NCBI RefSeq assembly: GCF_002865645.1 | Contig: NW_020194667.1 | Coordinates: 2,069,762 to 2,133,761, forward strand | DNA from: Hyaloscypha bicolor E | Lineage: Eukaryota; Ascomycota; Leotiomycetes; Helotiales; Hyaloscyphaceae | DNA: 64,000 nucleotides | Direction: 5' to 3' | Shown: piece after piece, positions 1 through 14,970 of the stretch | Numbering within the stretch: position 1 is the first letter of the stretch | Layout of the letters: each line of letters begins with the position of its first letter | Notes under the pieces: model-generated | The model's input: the letters and a program-made list of their open reading frames with translations, nothing else | The model's database searches: none | Told to the model about the DNA's origin: nothing | Program-made: the position numbers and the translations under genes

Positions 1-1265
1 AGAAAATATAGAATTTCTAAAATATTTAATTAAAATATATTTAAAGCTTATTAAACTTATAATAAGTATTTTATATTTTATTAGAATTAAAAGATAGCTT
101 TTTTTAATAAAAATATAACTTTTAAAACTAATAATTTTAATAAGAATTATTCTTATTTATATAAGAGTTAATTAAAATAAAAGTATTATTTATAAGTTTA
201 TTAGAAATATAAGTAATCTTGAAATTCTTTAAAAAATATAAATTAGTATTACTTTATAACTTGTTTTTAATTTAAATTAGCTAATTATTAAAGTTAATAT
301 AATTTCTAATAAAGAGAATTAAATCTGGAAGCTTAATAATTTTAGTATTTTTAAAAGAAATATAAGATATAAAGAATTTTAAATAAAAATAATTCAAAGA
401 ATTTAAAAAAAAAGATTTAAAAAAGTAAAAATAATAGAAATAATAAAAATAAATAAAATAAAAGTAATTAGAATTATTATAAACTAATTTATTATAATTA
501 TGTAACATTTAATATTATTAAAATAGTCTTTAATATCTTTATAAATATTCTTATATATAATAGCCTTTTAAATATTATTTTAATAACTAGTTATATTTAT
601 ATTAATATTTTAAAATAAGAAATCGGGCTCTTTAGCTTATTTATATAAGTTTTTAGTAATAATAAGTTTCTAAATATATAAAAGCTTTATAATAAAAATA
701 AAAAGTTTTATTTTTATAAATTTATTTATAAATTCTTTAGAAATATTAATAAGATATTTGGTTTAATAAAGGCTACTAGTAAAATAACCTAAATTAATAA
801 AAGCTTTAAAAGCTTTAGAAGCTTTAATAAAAGTTAATATAATTTCAAGTTATATAATATTTTAAAAAATCGACTTATTATATTTTTTCTAATAATTTTA
901 TTACTAGTATATATATAAGACTTATAAGATTATAAAATAAAACTTAAGAATAATAGTTAAATTATTAGATTTTAAATACTTATTATTCTAGAACTTAATT
1001 AAAGAATAGCCTTTATATAAAGTTCTTTAATTTTCGGGGATTTAAAAGAAATTCTAATATATTATTAGTATATATTTATAAAAGTCTAAATATTTAATTT
1101 ATTTAAGAATTCTAAAGCTTTTTGCTTTTATTATTCTAAAGCCTAGTACTTATATTTCTGAGATTTCGTTATTTTAATAGTACTTTTATTTTTAATAATT
1201 GTGAATTAATTTATTTAAAATTCTTTATAAAATTAAAGAAATTAAACTTTAAATATTTTAAAGCT
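1..1265 (-). mobile_element. RIP-degraded fragment of a gypsy-type element (upstream part)
   Basis: No open reading frame survives. Positions 1-285 align by eye, in the same orientation, with 38115-38393, and positions 290-1260 align with 40871-41845. Those two segments are contiguous here but separated by a pogo insertion in the other copy. In that copy the segment lies upstream (minus strand) of a gypsy reverse transcriptase, so this is probably the gag/protease part of the same family. CpA is very rare and TpA very common, as expected after RIP. The copy runs off the left edge of the window. Confidence 0.55.
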
Positions 1266-2070
1266 ATTCTTTTTATCTAGTTTTATATTCTTAAATCGAG
1301 TAAACTTTTATAAAATATTAGCTTAATAGTTATAAGCCCAGCTATTACTTCTATTATATTATAATATATTATAATAGTTTAACTATAGTTTCTTTATTTA
1401 AATCCCGTTATAATATTAAATATTATATAATCTAATATATTTTTAATATAATAGTCTATATTTAAAGCCAGATACTAGAGCTAGAAGCTAGAGCTAGGAA
1501 CTAGAACTAATTTAATACGTGTTTTAATAGCCTGAGAAGGCTTTAGAATACCTAAATAATATAACTAACTAAGCTATTATACTTAATAGTATTTTTAGTT
1601 TAATATATTAAAGAATTATTTAAGTTATTTAAGTTATTTATAAATAACTTAAATAAAATAAAAGTAATAAATATTTTAAATAATTTGAGTAAAATAGAAT
1701 AATTATTTATAAATAATATAAATAACTATAAATAATCACGTGGAAGTCACGTGAAAGTTAATTAATTATAATAAATTAATATATACTTAAATTTTAAAAA
1801 AAGAATTAAAGCATTTATTAAATAGCCTTATATAAGCTAAGCTAATACTTATATAAGGCTATTTAAATACAGATTTTCTATAATAAATAAACTAATTATT
1901 ATTTAGGTTTAATTCGCTTACTAAGTACTATTATTATCTAATTAAATAGTAAGGTGGCACTATATAGTACTAGGTGCGGGCTCCTCTAAAGCCTTACCCG
2001 ATTAGACTCGCTAAATCACGTGCACAGATCACGTGCGTTATTTAAGTTATTTAAGATTATCTATAAATAA
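1266..2070. other. AT-rich, gene-free stretch with a hairpin and CACGTG motifs
   Basis: No gene is visible. The stretch contains a 19-bp perfect inverted repeat around an 11-bp loop (1818-1866) and CACGTG hexamers near 1738, 1748, 2018 and 2032. The last 100 bases are less AT-rich than their surroundings. It abuts the left LTR of the gypsy element. Confidence 0.5.
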
Positions 2071-2373
2071 TATAAGAGAGAAACTATAATAAGACAAAAA
2101 CCTATATAAAGTATACTAGAGTATAAAACATAACTTAATAGTAAAATAATAAATTAAAAGCATAAATAGTAAAGTATAAATAGTATATAGTATATAAAAG
2201 CTTAATTAATTAAATACTTATAAGGAATTATTCTTTAAGTTTATAGAAAAACTAGCTTTCTTATATAATTTCCGCAAGTTATATATAAAAGGCCGCAGCC
2301 TTTATTATATAACCTAAACCTCAAAACTGCTAAAATAATATAATTTTTAATAAATATAGCCTGCTATATTATA
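2071..2373 (-). repeat. 3' LTR of the gypsy element (left)
   Basis: This 303-bp repeat is the same length as its partner at 14971-15273. It is fully AT-shifted: nearly every CpA/TpG retained in the partner reads TpA here. The internal GC palindrome around AAAGGCCGC is still visible near 2300. Confidence 0.85.
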
Positions 2374-5300
2374 TCTAATTCCCTATTTATTTATATATAT
2401 TTCCTAAGTACTAAAAATAATAGAAAAATCCTATTTAGAATCCGAAATAATAAAATATTTAGGATCTTCCTCTATTAATTAATCTAATTTCTTCTTTATA
2501 TACCTAAAGTAAGACTTATTACTTTCAAATAGTCTTATTTTATACTTCTGAATTTGTTTAAAGATAATCTGAATCCGCTTAGCTATATTCTTATACTAAA
2601 TCTAATATAGTTCTTTATATTAATTAGTATTTGCCTTTAATTATTACTTAATTTCTGTCTTTATTACTAGGTATTAAGGAGGTTTATTATAGTAAATTAT
2701 ATTATAAATTATACTAATATATTCTAAGCAAATAGCTTCTTCGAATTTCGTTTTATTTATAGTATTCTTAAAATAACTTTTAATAAGAAAGGAAAGCTCT
2801 AAATAAGAGACTTTAATAACTTTATAAAAGACTTCATTTTTATATATTCTATTCTTAATAATAACTAGACTTATTAGAACTATAGTAAAAGGCCTATTAA
2901 GTAGTAAATTATTATTAAGCTATTTTTTAACTTATATATTATTCGAGAATTAATACTTTCTTATAATTTCAGACTTATAAATTACCTAGCTAAAAGTATT
3001 TATTTATCTAGTTAAATAGATTATATTTGAAATCTTTCTTTCTATTATTTTTAGTAAATACTTACCTATTTTCTTAGCTATTTCTAGCTTAAATTTATTA
3101 GAAATAGAGAAGTAATTAATATTTTTAAAGAACTTCTTACTAAAAGTAATAGCCTTCTTATAGTTTATAAGGAAAATATAGCTAATATTCTAATACTTTT
3201 TACTAAAATAAAATTCGCTATTTAAAGCTTTAGTAATAGCTAAATCTTTAGTATTACTTTTATACTAATTATAATTAATATTTCCAGAAGTAAAGTATTA
3301 GACTAGCTAAGGATAAGTAACTAGGTAAATAAGATACTTACTTAATACCTTATAAAATCCGAGCTATATTAATAAATCTATTATTAAAAGTTAAGAAGCT
3401 AAGATAAAATAGCTATTACTAAGATCTTTATATATTAATATATTATTTTTTCGGAAATAGAACTATAGTATCTCTATTTCTTTTATTAAAAGCTCTCGAA
3501 TACTAAGCTTTTTAATTTACTTTAAATAATTCTTCTTATAAATATAGCTATTAGTATCTAGATTAATAGTACTAGACTCAGGAATAGGAACTATAATATT
3601 AAATTAGAGCTATAAATTAAGGCAAAATTAATTAGAAATATAATACTTGTATTTATATTTCTTAATTTCCTAGTTCTTAAAAAAGAAATCTCGTATTTTC
3701 TTATTTACCTAAGTAATAAAAATATACTTCTTATTTTTAGTAACTTTATAAATCTTAGTAACTAGCTTTAGAGTATTCTTAATTTCTTATATATTAATAA
3801 AAAGAATATTAGTAAGTTACTAAATATATATTATATAAGGAGCTTTAAGGAATTTATTATTAATTCTATAATATTCTTACTTATAAATAAGTTCTATAAT
3901 ATTACTATATATTTCCTTAAAGATATACTTATTTTATTAAGTAAGTATTAACTTCTATTTAGCTAATATCTTATAAGTATACTAAATATCTTTATTAAGT
4001 TCTCTAGACTTAATATTCTTAGTCTTTTATTTCTTAATTCTGGATATAATTATAAGAGTTTTCCTAGATAATATCTTTCTTTTTATAATAAAAGGTTTCT
4101 TCTTACTTTTCTCTATTTTACTAATCTTATACTTAGTCTAGTACTTAGATCTCTATTATTTATTAGAAGTTTTAGGCTTAGCTTACTTTCTATTCTTACT
4201 AGGTTCTTCTTATCTAGTTATACTAGTTCCGCTAGCTTTACTAGTAATTTCCCTACTAGGCTCTATTAAATTAGCTTTATTTTTCTTAGTTAGATCCGGT
4301 TAAGTTAAAGCTAAAATCATAATAGGGGCCTATTTTTTAGGCTTATCTCAGAAAGTAGGAAAAGGCTTATTACTATAAATTCCCTTAATTAGAATTCCGG
4401 AAATATTAAAGATATATTATCTAGCCTTAAAATTATTAGTTAATAATAGCTTAAATTCTAATTCTTTATATTTCAAAATAGCTTTAGTATACTTAAGTAT
4501 CTTAGTAATATCTAATTTAGTAAATATACTAGTATTCTAATACTTTTTATCCTTAATATATTTTAAAATAGCTTTATTAATTAACTAAATAGCTTTCCAT
4601 ACTAAAGCTTTTGTTTTAAAAAAAGAATATAACTTCTTATAAATATTCTTATTAAGGTTATTATAAATATTATTAATATATTAGCTAAAAGCTTTATTAT
4701 ATAATATAATTCTATTCTGGCTCTTAGTATTAAGACCATTTATTATAGTCTTAATCTTATTAAGCTTCTCTTATTTGCTTTTAGAAATGCCTTTAATAAT
4801 ATTCTCAAATTCCCTATTATTAGCTTAGTAGTTCTTTAGTTTCTCCTTAGTTAATCCTAGTCTAGTTCTATCTCTAATAAAGGTTTTCTACTTTAAGAGC
4901 TTATTATATATACCGCTTAGCTTATCTAGGATATTTGTATTAAATTTAGTAATTATAGCTATCTTTTCTAGTATTAGTAAGCCTTTTATAATTATCTAAG
5001 CTCTTTTAATACTCTAAACTTTAATACTATTAATTTATAGGCTTTTAATAATACTACGGCTTATAAGAACTAGCTATTATACTTTACTAGCTTAAGAAAT
5101 CTATACTTTAGCTATTTTATTATTCTTAATAAGTTATAAAAATATTATTAGTATAATAATTATAGGTTATAAAATTAAAGATTCTCGAGATTATAAGAAT
5201 TTCTTTTAAGTATATTTCAAAATAAAAAGTAAATTAGAATAAGCTTAAATTATATAAAGATATTATATATATTCGAGTTTTTTCTTTCTTTCTAGTAAGA

Positions 5301-8300
5301 AAATAAAGCTAAAATAAATATAATAATTAAATATATTTAAGATAATATAATTATAAATTAGAAATAATTATAAAAAGTAAAATATAGAATTAGGCTTTTA
5401 TTATAGAAAAGAATACGAATATATATATCTAAGTAAATATAATTAAGGAAATAATTAAGGTAAGTTAAACTAAATAGTAATAATAAAGAAATAAAAAAAA
5501 AATATAATAGAAATATAAATATAGTAATAATATCTAAAGTATTAGAATATAAAAGAAAATAATAAAAATTTCATAATATAGGTATATTCTAATTCCCTAT
5601 TTATCTAGAAATATTTCTATTAACTCAAAAAATAGTATAAAAGAAAAGAAATAATATAGGAAATATATAAAAGATAAAATATATAAATATAATAAAGATA
5701 TTAGGAAAATATAAAATAAGTATTAATAAAAAAGAAGTTAAAATAATAAAATTAAGAAATAATTTAGAATAAAATATTATTCTTTCTAAAACTAATTCAT
5801 ATTTCTTTTAAAAGCTAATTATATTTATTTAATACTTATTAAAGTTAACTTTATATAATATAAAACTATTTAGTTAGTTAAGACTTTAAAGTAATATCTA
5901 TATTTATAAAAGTAATACTAAAGATATTAGAATATATATAAAAAAAATTTATAAGATAATATAAATAAGATTTATAGTATTATTATTAAGTTTAAAATAA
6001 TTAATATTAAAGTTAATATAAAACGTAAAAAGATTAGGTATTCTAAATTAGTATTAAGGATATAGGAATTATTTAAATAATATTTAATAATAAGAAATAA
6101 GTTAATAGTAAGAATTAATAAATTAAACTAGCTTTTTAAAAAAGTAAATAGTTCCTAATAATAAAATAGTATTATAGTTAGGAAATAAGTTTTATATAAG
6201 AGAAGTTCTCTTTATATAAAAATAGAAATATATAATATACTAACTAAGCCTTAATATAAGTTTTAAAAGTAGCTATAATTATATTAAAGAAGAAGTGGGT
6301 TTTCTAATATATAATAGGCTTTAAATAGGCAGATCTAGTCTATCTAATATCTAAGAGATTCCTAGAATTATATATTAGTAAGTATTTTTAGAAATAATTA
6401 TTAGGTTTAATAAAGTTTTTCTTTCTTCTTATAGGGCTTCTAGTTTAGCTATTTTATCTATATATAACTCCTAATTAAGAAGTTTATTTAGATATTATAA
6501 GAAAACTTATAATAGTAGTTTAAGTTAAAATCGAGATCTATAAATATTATAATTAAGCTTTAGACTAGTATAAGCCGCGAGAATAACTAGTTAAAAAAGT
6601 AAATAGAGCTTCTAAAAGATTTCTATTTTAGTAAGATATATATAAAAGGCTTTTTTTCTTTTTTTCTTTTTTTCTTAATTTCAAATATAGTTATTATCTA
6701 TTATTATAGTTCGGAATTAAAAGTTTATAAAATAACTTCTTAATTCCCTATTTAATTTTATACTAAAAAAAATACTTTATATTTAATTCTCAAGATCTAG
6801 TAATAAAATTTCATATATTAAGAATATTATCTAGTAATAGTAATTAGATAATAATAAGAAATAAGTAATAGTAAAGTTTATCTAATTTCTAAAATAATAA
6901 TCTAATAATAATATTCTCTAAAAGTTATAAATAATAATTAGAAAAAAAATTTAAAAAATATATAAAGAATTAAAGATAATAAGCTTTATTTTAGGTTAAG
7001 AAAAGCTCCTATTATTAAATACTTCTTTCTAATTCTTTATAAAAGAAATATATTTTGCTTTTTCTAATTTTAGTAATTCTAGAATATATATAATAATACT
7101 AGTAGCTTTCTTAATTTCCTAAATACTATTTTACTTATAGTACTTTATAATTACTTTCTTTTCTAGTTCTATATTTATCTTAAAATATTTATTTATAAAT
7201 ATATATTTATTATTAATATTATTTTTAGGAAAATACTAGAATTTATTTCTTTTAATAAACTACTTAAATTAATTCCTAGTATATATTCTTTAAAATATAA
7301 TATTATTAAGCTCTTTTAGTTAATTTATATATCCTACTTTATATAGGCTAAGCTAGTAATATAATAGCTTTATATTTCTTAACTTATTTTAATTTATTAA
7401 TTTAATATTATATATAAGAACTAGATTCTTTTTAGAAATAGGCTTTAAATAAATCTAATAAGTAGTATTAAATTACTTTTTTCTTTCTTAGTATTATTTA
7501 TCTTTCTTTATTCTAGCTTCTTTAATATTTTTATTTCTTATTTATATTTATTTTATATATATTTCTAGAAATATTTTCTTATTATAAACTTTATTTTATT
7601 TAAATATTCTCTAGATTAAAAAGTATATTTCTATAAGTAATATAGCTTTCTTACTATAGATTATATAAAAGAAAATAAATCTAGTTAGTTTATATATAGT
7701 AATTTAGTTAGTAAATAAAATATATAATAGTAAATTTACCTAAGGCTTCTTTTTACTTATTATAAGTATAATAAGTACTTAAATAATTAGTTAATATTCT
7801 CTTTTAATTATACTATTTCTATTGAAATTATAGATTAAAATAATAATTCTATTAATTCCTAGCTAAATAAGTTTCTAAATTACTACTTTTTTGAATTTCA
7901 ATTTACTATTTACCTTAAGTTACCTAAATAAACTATATTTATAAATAATTTCTTCTTAAATAAACTTAGTAATTTTCTTACTAATTGGGTTCTTTAAAGA
8001 TCTAGCTTTAATTTATTCTAAGAAGTTATTTCTAGTAATAACTAATAAGTTATATTCTTTATAGTCTAATAGTTTAATTATATTAATTTTAAGGTAATAG
8101 AAAAGAAATATAGCTTTTATTAGATATAAAGCTTTTTCTTATTTTCTTTTATTCTTATACTAATAGATTTTATAAGTACTAATATATTTCCGTATATAAT
8201 TATAATAACTTTTCTAGTAATAGTAGCTAGTTACTAAGTAAAAAATACTTTTTTTTCTAATATATCTAATTTTATTATATAGCTTTTTAATAATAATTTC

Positions 8301-11300
8301 TCTTTATTCTTAATTATTAATAATAAATTAAAACAAGTATATTTTAAATATAACTTTCTATAGTAATTAATTTCTTATATTATAATTTAAAGCTTCTTTA
8401 CTTAATTTTTAAAACTCGGCTCTAGATATTTCTTCTAGTCTAGAAAGTATTATAAGATATTATATAATATTCTAGTATTATTCGAAATAGCTATTATTTA
8501 AGAAATCTAATAAAATAATTAGGTTATTAAATAAAGTATAAGAGTTAGTATTATTATTTACTACTTTACTAAAGATTATATATAAAAGGCCATAGCCTTT
8601 ATTATTTAACTTCCGAATATAATTATTTTTTAATATTACTAATTTGCTTTTAGATATAGTAAGGCTTTAATTATTAATCTCTAGTAACTAGATACTATTA
8701 TTTAAATATCTAGTAAAGGTCTTAGAAGTCTAATTCCTTAAAATAATATTATATAACTAAACCGGAATTACTTTCTTTAACCGGACTTTCTGTCTAATAA
8801 GTACTATTCTAATAATATTAAGTTCTATTACTAACTATTTATTAATATTCTTATTATTTTTAGTATTACTTTCTTATTATAAATATCTTAATAATTTATT
8901 AGTAATAATATATTTAGTTTCTTTAATATACTTAACTTTAAAGTTAAATAGTTAAATTCACGCTAGCTAGCAAGTAACTAGAGCTCTAGGAAAATTCATA
9001 GCTACTTTACTTAGCTATATAATAAGTATATTAGTATCTAGTTTAAGAATAAAATAAACTTTATATAACTAGAATTATACTTTCTATAAATACTTTACTA
9101 GCCCTTAATATTCTCTCTTAATAATATTATATCTCTATTTAGTATTATTCCAGATTATAGACTTATATTATATAACTTTTTTTTTCTCTTTATTATTATA
9201 TTAACTAAGAGTTCCGCCCTATTTATCTAGGCTAGTATTTATTACTAATATAATTATTCCCTAACTTTCTAATAGATTATAGTATAACTTATAGAGTATT
9301 AGAATAGTAATAAGCTTTTCTTAAAGAATTTATATAGCTAGTACTTATTTATTACTCTAGTCTTATATTATATTTTTCCTTATTAAATAATAAATAGATT
9401 TAGTAATAATTATAAAGCCTTTAATCTAAATATAGTAGTAAATAATAATTCTAATAAATGCCTTACTTTTAGTTATATTATTATAATATTCCTATCTTAA
9501 TATCTTAGTAATTCCTAAGCTTAAAGGGCTTCTTCTAAGTACTTTATAGATAAAGCCAATAATAACTATATTATTATAATAGAATTATAATTTTTCTCTA
9601 ATACTAGCTCTAGCTTATTTAACTTTATCTAAAGTTATATTCAGGTTTTAAAAATATTTAAATATAAAACACCGAATTTCAGGTAAAATAAGCTATTTAT
9701 TATAATTTATATAAGGTCTCTTAATTCTAATATTATTAATAAATAGTATAGTAATTTTAGGAAATAGATTCTCTAGAATAGTTATAATAATTCATATAAA
9801 CTATATAACGGAATTAGTAGCTTCCTAAGATAATATAATTATTCTTAATAGCCCCAGAAATATTATAAATATAATTAAATCTCTATTATAAGTATCTAGT
9901 ATAAATTAATTATATCCGGAAAAGAAATTAATTAAAGAAATATAAATATATCTAATAAATTTCTTTGAGATCTTATTAATAAATAAAAGTAAATTAGTAT
10001 TTTATAGAATTACTAAATTTATTTTTATAGTAATATTAATTAGTTTATAAATTCTAGTAATCTTTTTTATAACTAAGAACTATAGATTTTAGTAAAATCT
10101 ATTATATTTCTTAAGAACTTTATAATTTAGATATTCTAATAATATTTTTACTATTACTAGTACTAAAGCTTTAGGATATAAGAAATTCTTCTCTTACTAG
10201 GCCTTATACTTAATAGTCTTAATTAGAATAAGTAAGCTAATATTCTTATAATTCTTTCTAATTAAATATAATTATATTTTCTTAATTAATTATTAATTCT
10301 TAAAATATAGCTAGTTTCTTTTCTCAGAGCCAGTTACTAATATCTAATTATTTAAGGTATTCCGGAATAAGTTATAAATCTCTTAAAATAGCTAATATTC
10401 TTAGTAAAAAATAATTCTTGTATTTCCTAATATATTTCTATAAGTATTCTTTAGCTTTAGATCTCTTAAACTAGTCCGGATATTTACTAGGGCCTTCTCT
10501 AGTTCTATTATTAGTATTTACTAGTTAAATCTTCTTATTCTTTATTTTATATACTCTTATAACTAGAAATAAACTATAATTTTTTTTTTTTAAGAATTAT
10601 AGCTATTTTCTCTAGTATTTTTTTTATCTAATTTCTAGAATTTATAACTTTTCTACTTAGCTTCTTCCTAATTAAATATAAAGAATATCTTTTTATCTAG
10701 TATTTTAATATGTTTTTCTTAAGCTCTTATATATTCCAGAATTTTTTCTAGTTTTAGGTTTTATATTTCTTAGCTTTAGAAATATATTTCTTTATTATTA
10801 GAAAATATTATTTTATCTTTTCTTTAGAAATATCTTTACTTAATATTCTTTTTACTTCTTTTTCTATTAAATCCGGAACTACTCTTAATAATACTCTAAT
10901 TAAAGCCTTTTCTATTTTAGTTTTTCTAAAAATATTATTAATTTCCTAAATTCCTAAATCTAAAATAAAAAAATCTATAAAAAATTCCGGTATTTTCCTA
11001 TTTCCTCTAATATTACTACTAGTTATAATATTAGGCTCTATTTTTTTTCTTTATTTTTAGTTTCCTATTTTATATTACTTAATTTCTTAACTTTAAAAGC
11101 TTAATACTTTTAAACTATTACTTTCTTCTATTTCCCGGTATTTTTTAAAAATAAAATAATTATAATAATATAAATATTCTAGTTATTTTTAGTATTAGTA
11201 AATCTTTTATCTTATAAATTATTACTTTTATATATAATATTTATCTTTATTTTTACTAAAAATAATTAACTAAATAAGATCTTTAGAGCTTTTTTAACTA

Positions 11301-14085
11301 GAAAAAACGCATTTTTATATTCTATTTTATTTATAATCTTAATTCTAAGCTTTATTATTTCTATAAATTCAAATTATATCCTAATAATAATAAATATTTA
11401 ATAATTTATAGTATTATATACTACTTTACTAATATTTCTAGAGATCTTTTCAGGGAAAATATTAATTTTAGCTCTAGTATTAATTATTTCTTTATATTTA
11501 ATATTTCCTTAAGGTTCTTAAAATATAAATTAGAGATATAAAGATTATATAATATATTTATAAGCTAGTAATATTCGAATATTAATACTATTACTTTTAA
11601 ATTAAATAATTCTATTAGTATTAGATATCTAAACTAGTATTTCTAATTCCTTAAATATTCTATTTATTATATAAGCTATAGCTACTAGTTCTATAAATCT
11701 TTTAATATATCTAATTATACTTAATATAATAGTATTTCTTATTTATAAAATAATAAAATAAGAAGTATTATTTTTAACTTATTAGTTCTAAAATATAATA
11801 GCTAGATCTAGTATTTTTAAAGTATTAATAAATATTATTATTTCTTTCTAAGTTTTTAGAAATAGAATAATTACTTTTTTAATAATCTTATTAGAATATT
11901 ATTAACTTTAGGACTTCTATACTTATTATAATTAAGAATATACTAGATTTCTAATTTGTCTTATTTATTTCCGGAAATATTAATATTTATATTCTTAGCT
12001 AGGCTATTTCCTTATTTATTATTTCTTAGAATAATATTTTTCTAGTCTTTTATATAAGATAGCTTTTCTTTTACTTTAGCTTATTTTTAGAAAACCTCTT
12101 TAGCTATTTCTATTTCTTTTCTCTTTTTTCTTAATAAGAAACCTATTATAGTATTAATAGAAATACTATTTATAGCTAAATCTTAATATTATTTATTAAT
12201 TCCAGAATCTAAAATATTAGTAATTCTAATATAGTTTCCTCTAAGGCAAAGTAGCTATTTAGATTCTCTAGATATAACTTACTTACTTCTATATATAAAT
12301 CCCGATTAGCTAGTTCTTTTTTTCTTTTCTTGCCTAGTAAACTAGGTATTTCCTATTAATTTCTAGATATTTTTGAATTAAGTATTTAAGTTATAATTAA
12401 ATTCTTTTTCTTGGATTTAGGAAATAGTTTAATTAAACTACTAGTACTTACTAGTAAGGAAAAAGGAAAAACTTTTTTATTTAGGCTTAAATAGTTCTTT
12501 ATATTATCTTCTATTAAATTAGTAAATATATTTATAATTTATAAGCTCTTTTATTAATAAATAATAAAACTAAGAGATATAAATATATTTTAGATTAATA
12601 TTATTATTTTTATTTCTATTATAATACTTATAATAAATTTATTCTCTTGGTTCTGGATTTATATTATAGGCTATATTAACTTAAGTTATATTTTCTAATT
12701 ATACTTAAGACTAACTTTCTTTAAAATATAATTATCTAGACTCTTTGCCTAATTTAGCTCAATTATTATAACTACTATAGTATTCTTTATATTCTTTACT
12801 ATAACTTCTAGTATATTTTTTTTTTCAAAAACCCGAATTATACTTATTAGGCTATTAATACTATTATACTTACTATAATTAGCTAGGCTATATAAGCAGG
12901 CTATAAATATTCTCTCGAATTATAATAGTAGCTATATTAAGTTATTTTTATAGATTTTCTTAAGTTATAATAATAATAAATAGTTTTTCTAGACTTCTTA
13001 CTAGTTAGTTAATATTATTTTTCTTAGGTTTACTACTTTTAATAAGTTTTATATAATTAGCTATAGGCTAGGTTCTTTTCTTACTTATATTTATAGTAGC
13101 TTTAGAAAGTATAATAGAAAAAACTAGTAAAAAATAATTATTTTCTAATTTAGAAATTATATTATAAACTATTATATTCAAATATTCTTATCTAAATCTA
13201 AATATATTTAGATTATTAGTAATATTAAAATAGTATTTCTTCTTTTTATACTAATAAGATATTACTATTTTCTTATATATCTTACTATATTTATAAATAG
13301 AAATATTTATAGGCTCAAAGTTTATATTCTTAAAAATATAATCTCTTACTAGAATAAATAATTCTCTTATAAATTCTTAATACTAGATAATTTCATTTAT
13401 CTTTTTTTTTTTTAGTAATTTCTTTAATACTTTATTAAATATATTAATATAAGACTTAAAAAAGATTCCTTTATTCTAGGCTTATATAATAATCTAATTA
13501 AGAAAATTATAGCTAATTTTAAATATTTCCTAATTATACTCTCAGAATTTCTTTAGTAAAGCCTTAAAGAACTTAGTTTCCTAGTAATTTCCTAGATTAT
13601 TAGTATAGTACTCTAATATAGCTTTAATCTAATTCTTATAAATAAGAGAAATATAATAAATAATTCTTTCTCTTTTAGTATTATTAGAAATATAATAGTT
13701 CTTATATATATTTATATATTATTTCAAGAATATAGAAATATTACTTCTCTAAAATTATAGTATTTTAGAAGCTCCTATAAGTAGTAGATTTAAACCTAGT
13801 ACTAGTATATACTTATTCTTAGCTATATTAATCTTAATAATTTCTTTTATAACTAATTATAAAGTTTCTATACCTAAAAGTTTTACTAATAAGGTTCCTA
13901 AAAAGCTAACTTCTTATTTAAATATATCTTTTAGTTTAGGAACCAGAATTAAGAAAAACCTAATTAATAATAATAAATATAATTAAAGTTTGAGTTTTAG
14001 TATTAGTAATAATAAAGTAATAGCTTTTCTAATCTTATTTCTATTATTTATATTTTCTTTCCTATTTTCTTAGCTTAATATCTAT

Positions 14086-14216
14086 TGTTACGTGGCACCA
14101 GTCACGTGGTGCCACTATACGTGACTTAGCATATAGCCAGTGCTTTTAGCCCGGCAGACAGCCTTCAGCTCAATTCAAGCTCTTTACCACCACTGCAATA
14201 TCACCTTATCGTGACA
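14086..14216. mobile_element. 131-bp solo LTR (LTR-like insertion), not RIP-mutated
   Basis: The sequence begins TGTTACG and ends CGTGACA, and is flanked by a perfect 5-bp duplication TCTAT (14081-14085 and 14217-14221). Just inside is an inverted repeat (GTGGCACCA, 6-nt spacer, TGGTGCCAC). The element has normal GC content although it sits in RIP-saturated retrotransposon DNA, so it was inserted after that DNA was mutated or was too short to be targeted. TG..CA ends with a 5-bp duplication fit a solo LTR. A small terminal-inverted-repeat transposon is the alternative. Confidence 0.75.
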
Positions 14217-14970
14217 TCTATTATATTTTCCCTTATTTTTACTAAATTAAATATACTTAATAATACTATTAAAAATAATAATAAAAATAATAAAAATAAT
14301 TTTATTAATTTCTCTAACTTTTCTAAATTCTCTTTTATTTCTCTACTTAATATTTCTTTCTTTCTCTAGAAGCTTTTCTAGTTTATTTATATAATTTCTT
14401 ATTTCCGATTTATTTTTAATTCTTATTTCTAATTTCTATTTACTATTTTACTTAAAATTAAAAATATTTTCTTTTTTAGATATCTTTTCCGGATTTAGAA
14501 ATAAGCTTTTTTACTAAAACTAATACTATCTCTATTTCGGTCTTTACTATAACTAAAAATAATATATAAATTAATAGTATAACTTTATTTCCGAGTACTA
14601 AAGTCTATTTCTAACTAAGATCTAACTTATACTATCTTAATATAATATTTCTTATTCTATTTTCTTTATTTCTTTTTCTTTTATAATTAGCCTCTATTTT
14701 TATTACTCCTATATACTATACTAGTAACTATATCTTATGGCTAATCTATATTCAAGTTACTAGATATATCGGAAATTAATATAAAATACTAAAATTAATA
14801 CTTATATATCCTTAATATTTCGGCCTTAGGCTTAAAGTATTATAATAGCCCTTTTTTTCTCCTAACTTACTAAGCTAATAATCCGCCTTATAAATATTTC
14901 TTAGAACTTTATAAGAGTATTACCTTAACTATAAAGTTTCTATCTTCCCTATATTACTTACTATAAAATA

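Noticed and set aside
281..508. 75-codon minus-strand open frame rich in Phe and Tyr
   Set aside because: Product of AT-only sequence inside a gypsy fragment. The composition follows codon chance, and the same region in the second copy is full of stops.
8570..8690. Possible internal LTR fragment resembling the gypsy LTR (AAAAGGCC..GCCTTTATTAT)
   Set aside because: Only a short palindromic core and AT-rich flanks match. Similarity is too weak to claim a third LTR, though nested insertion there remains possible.
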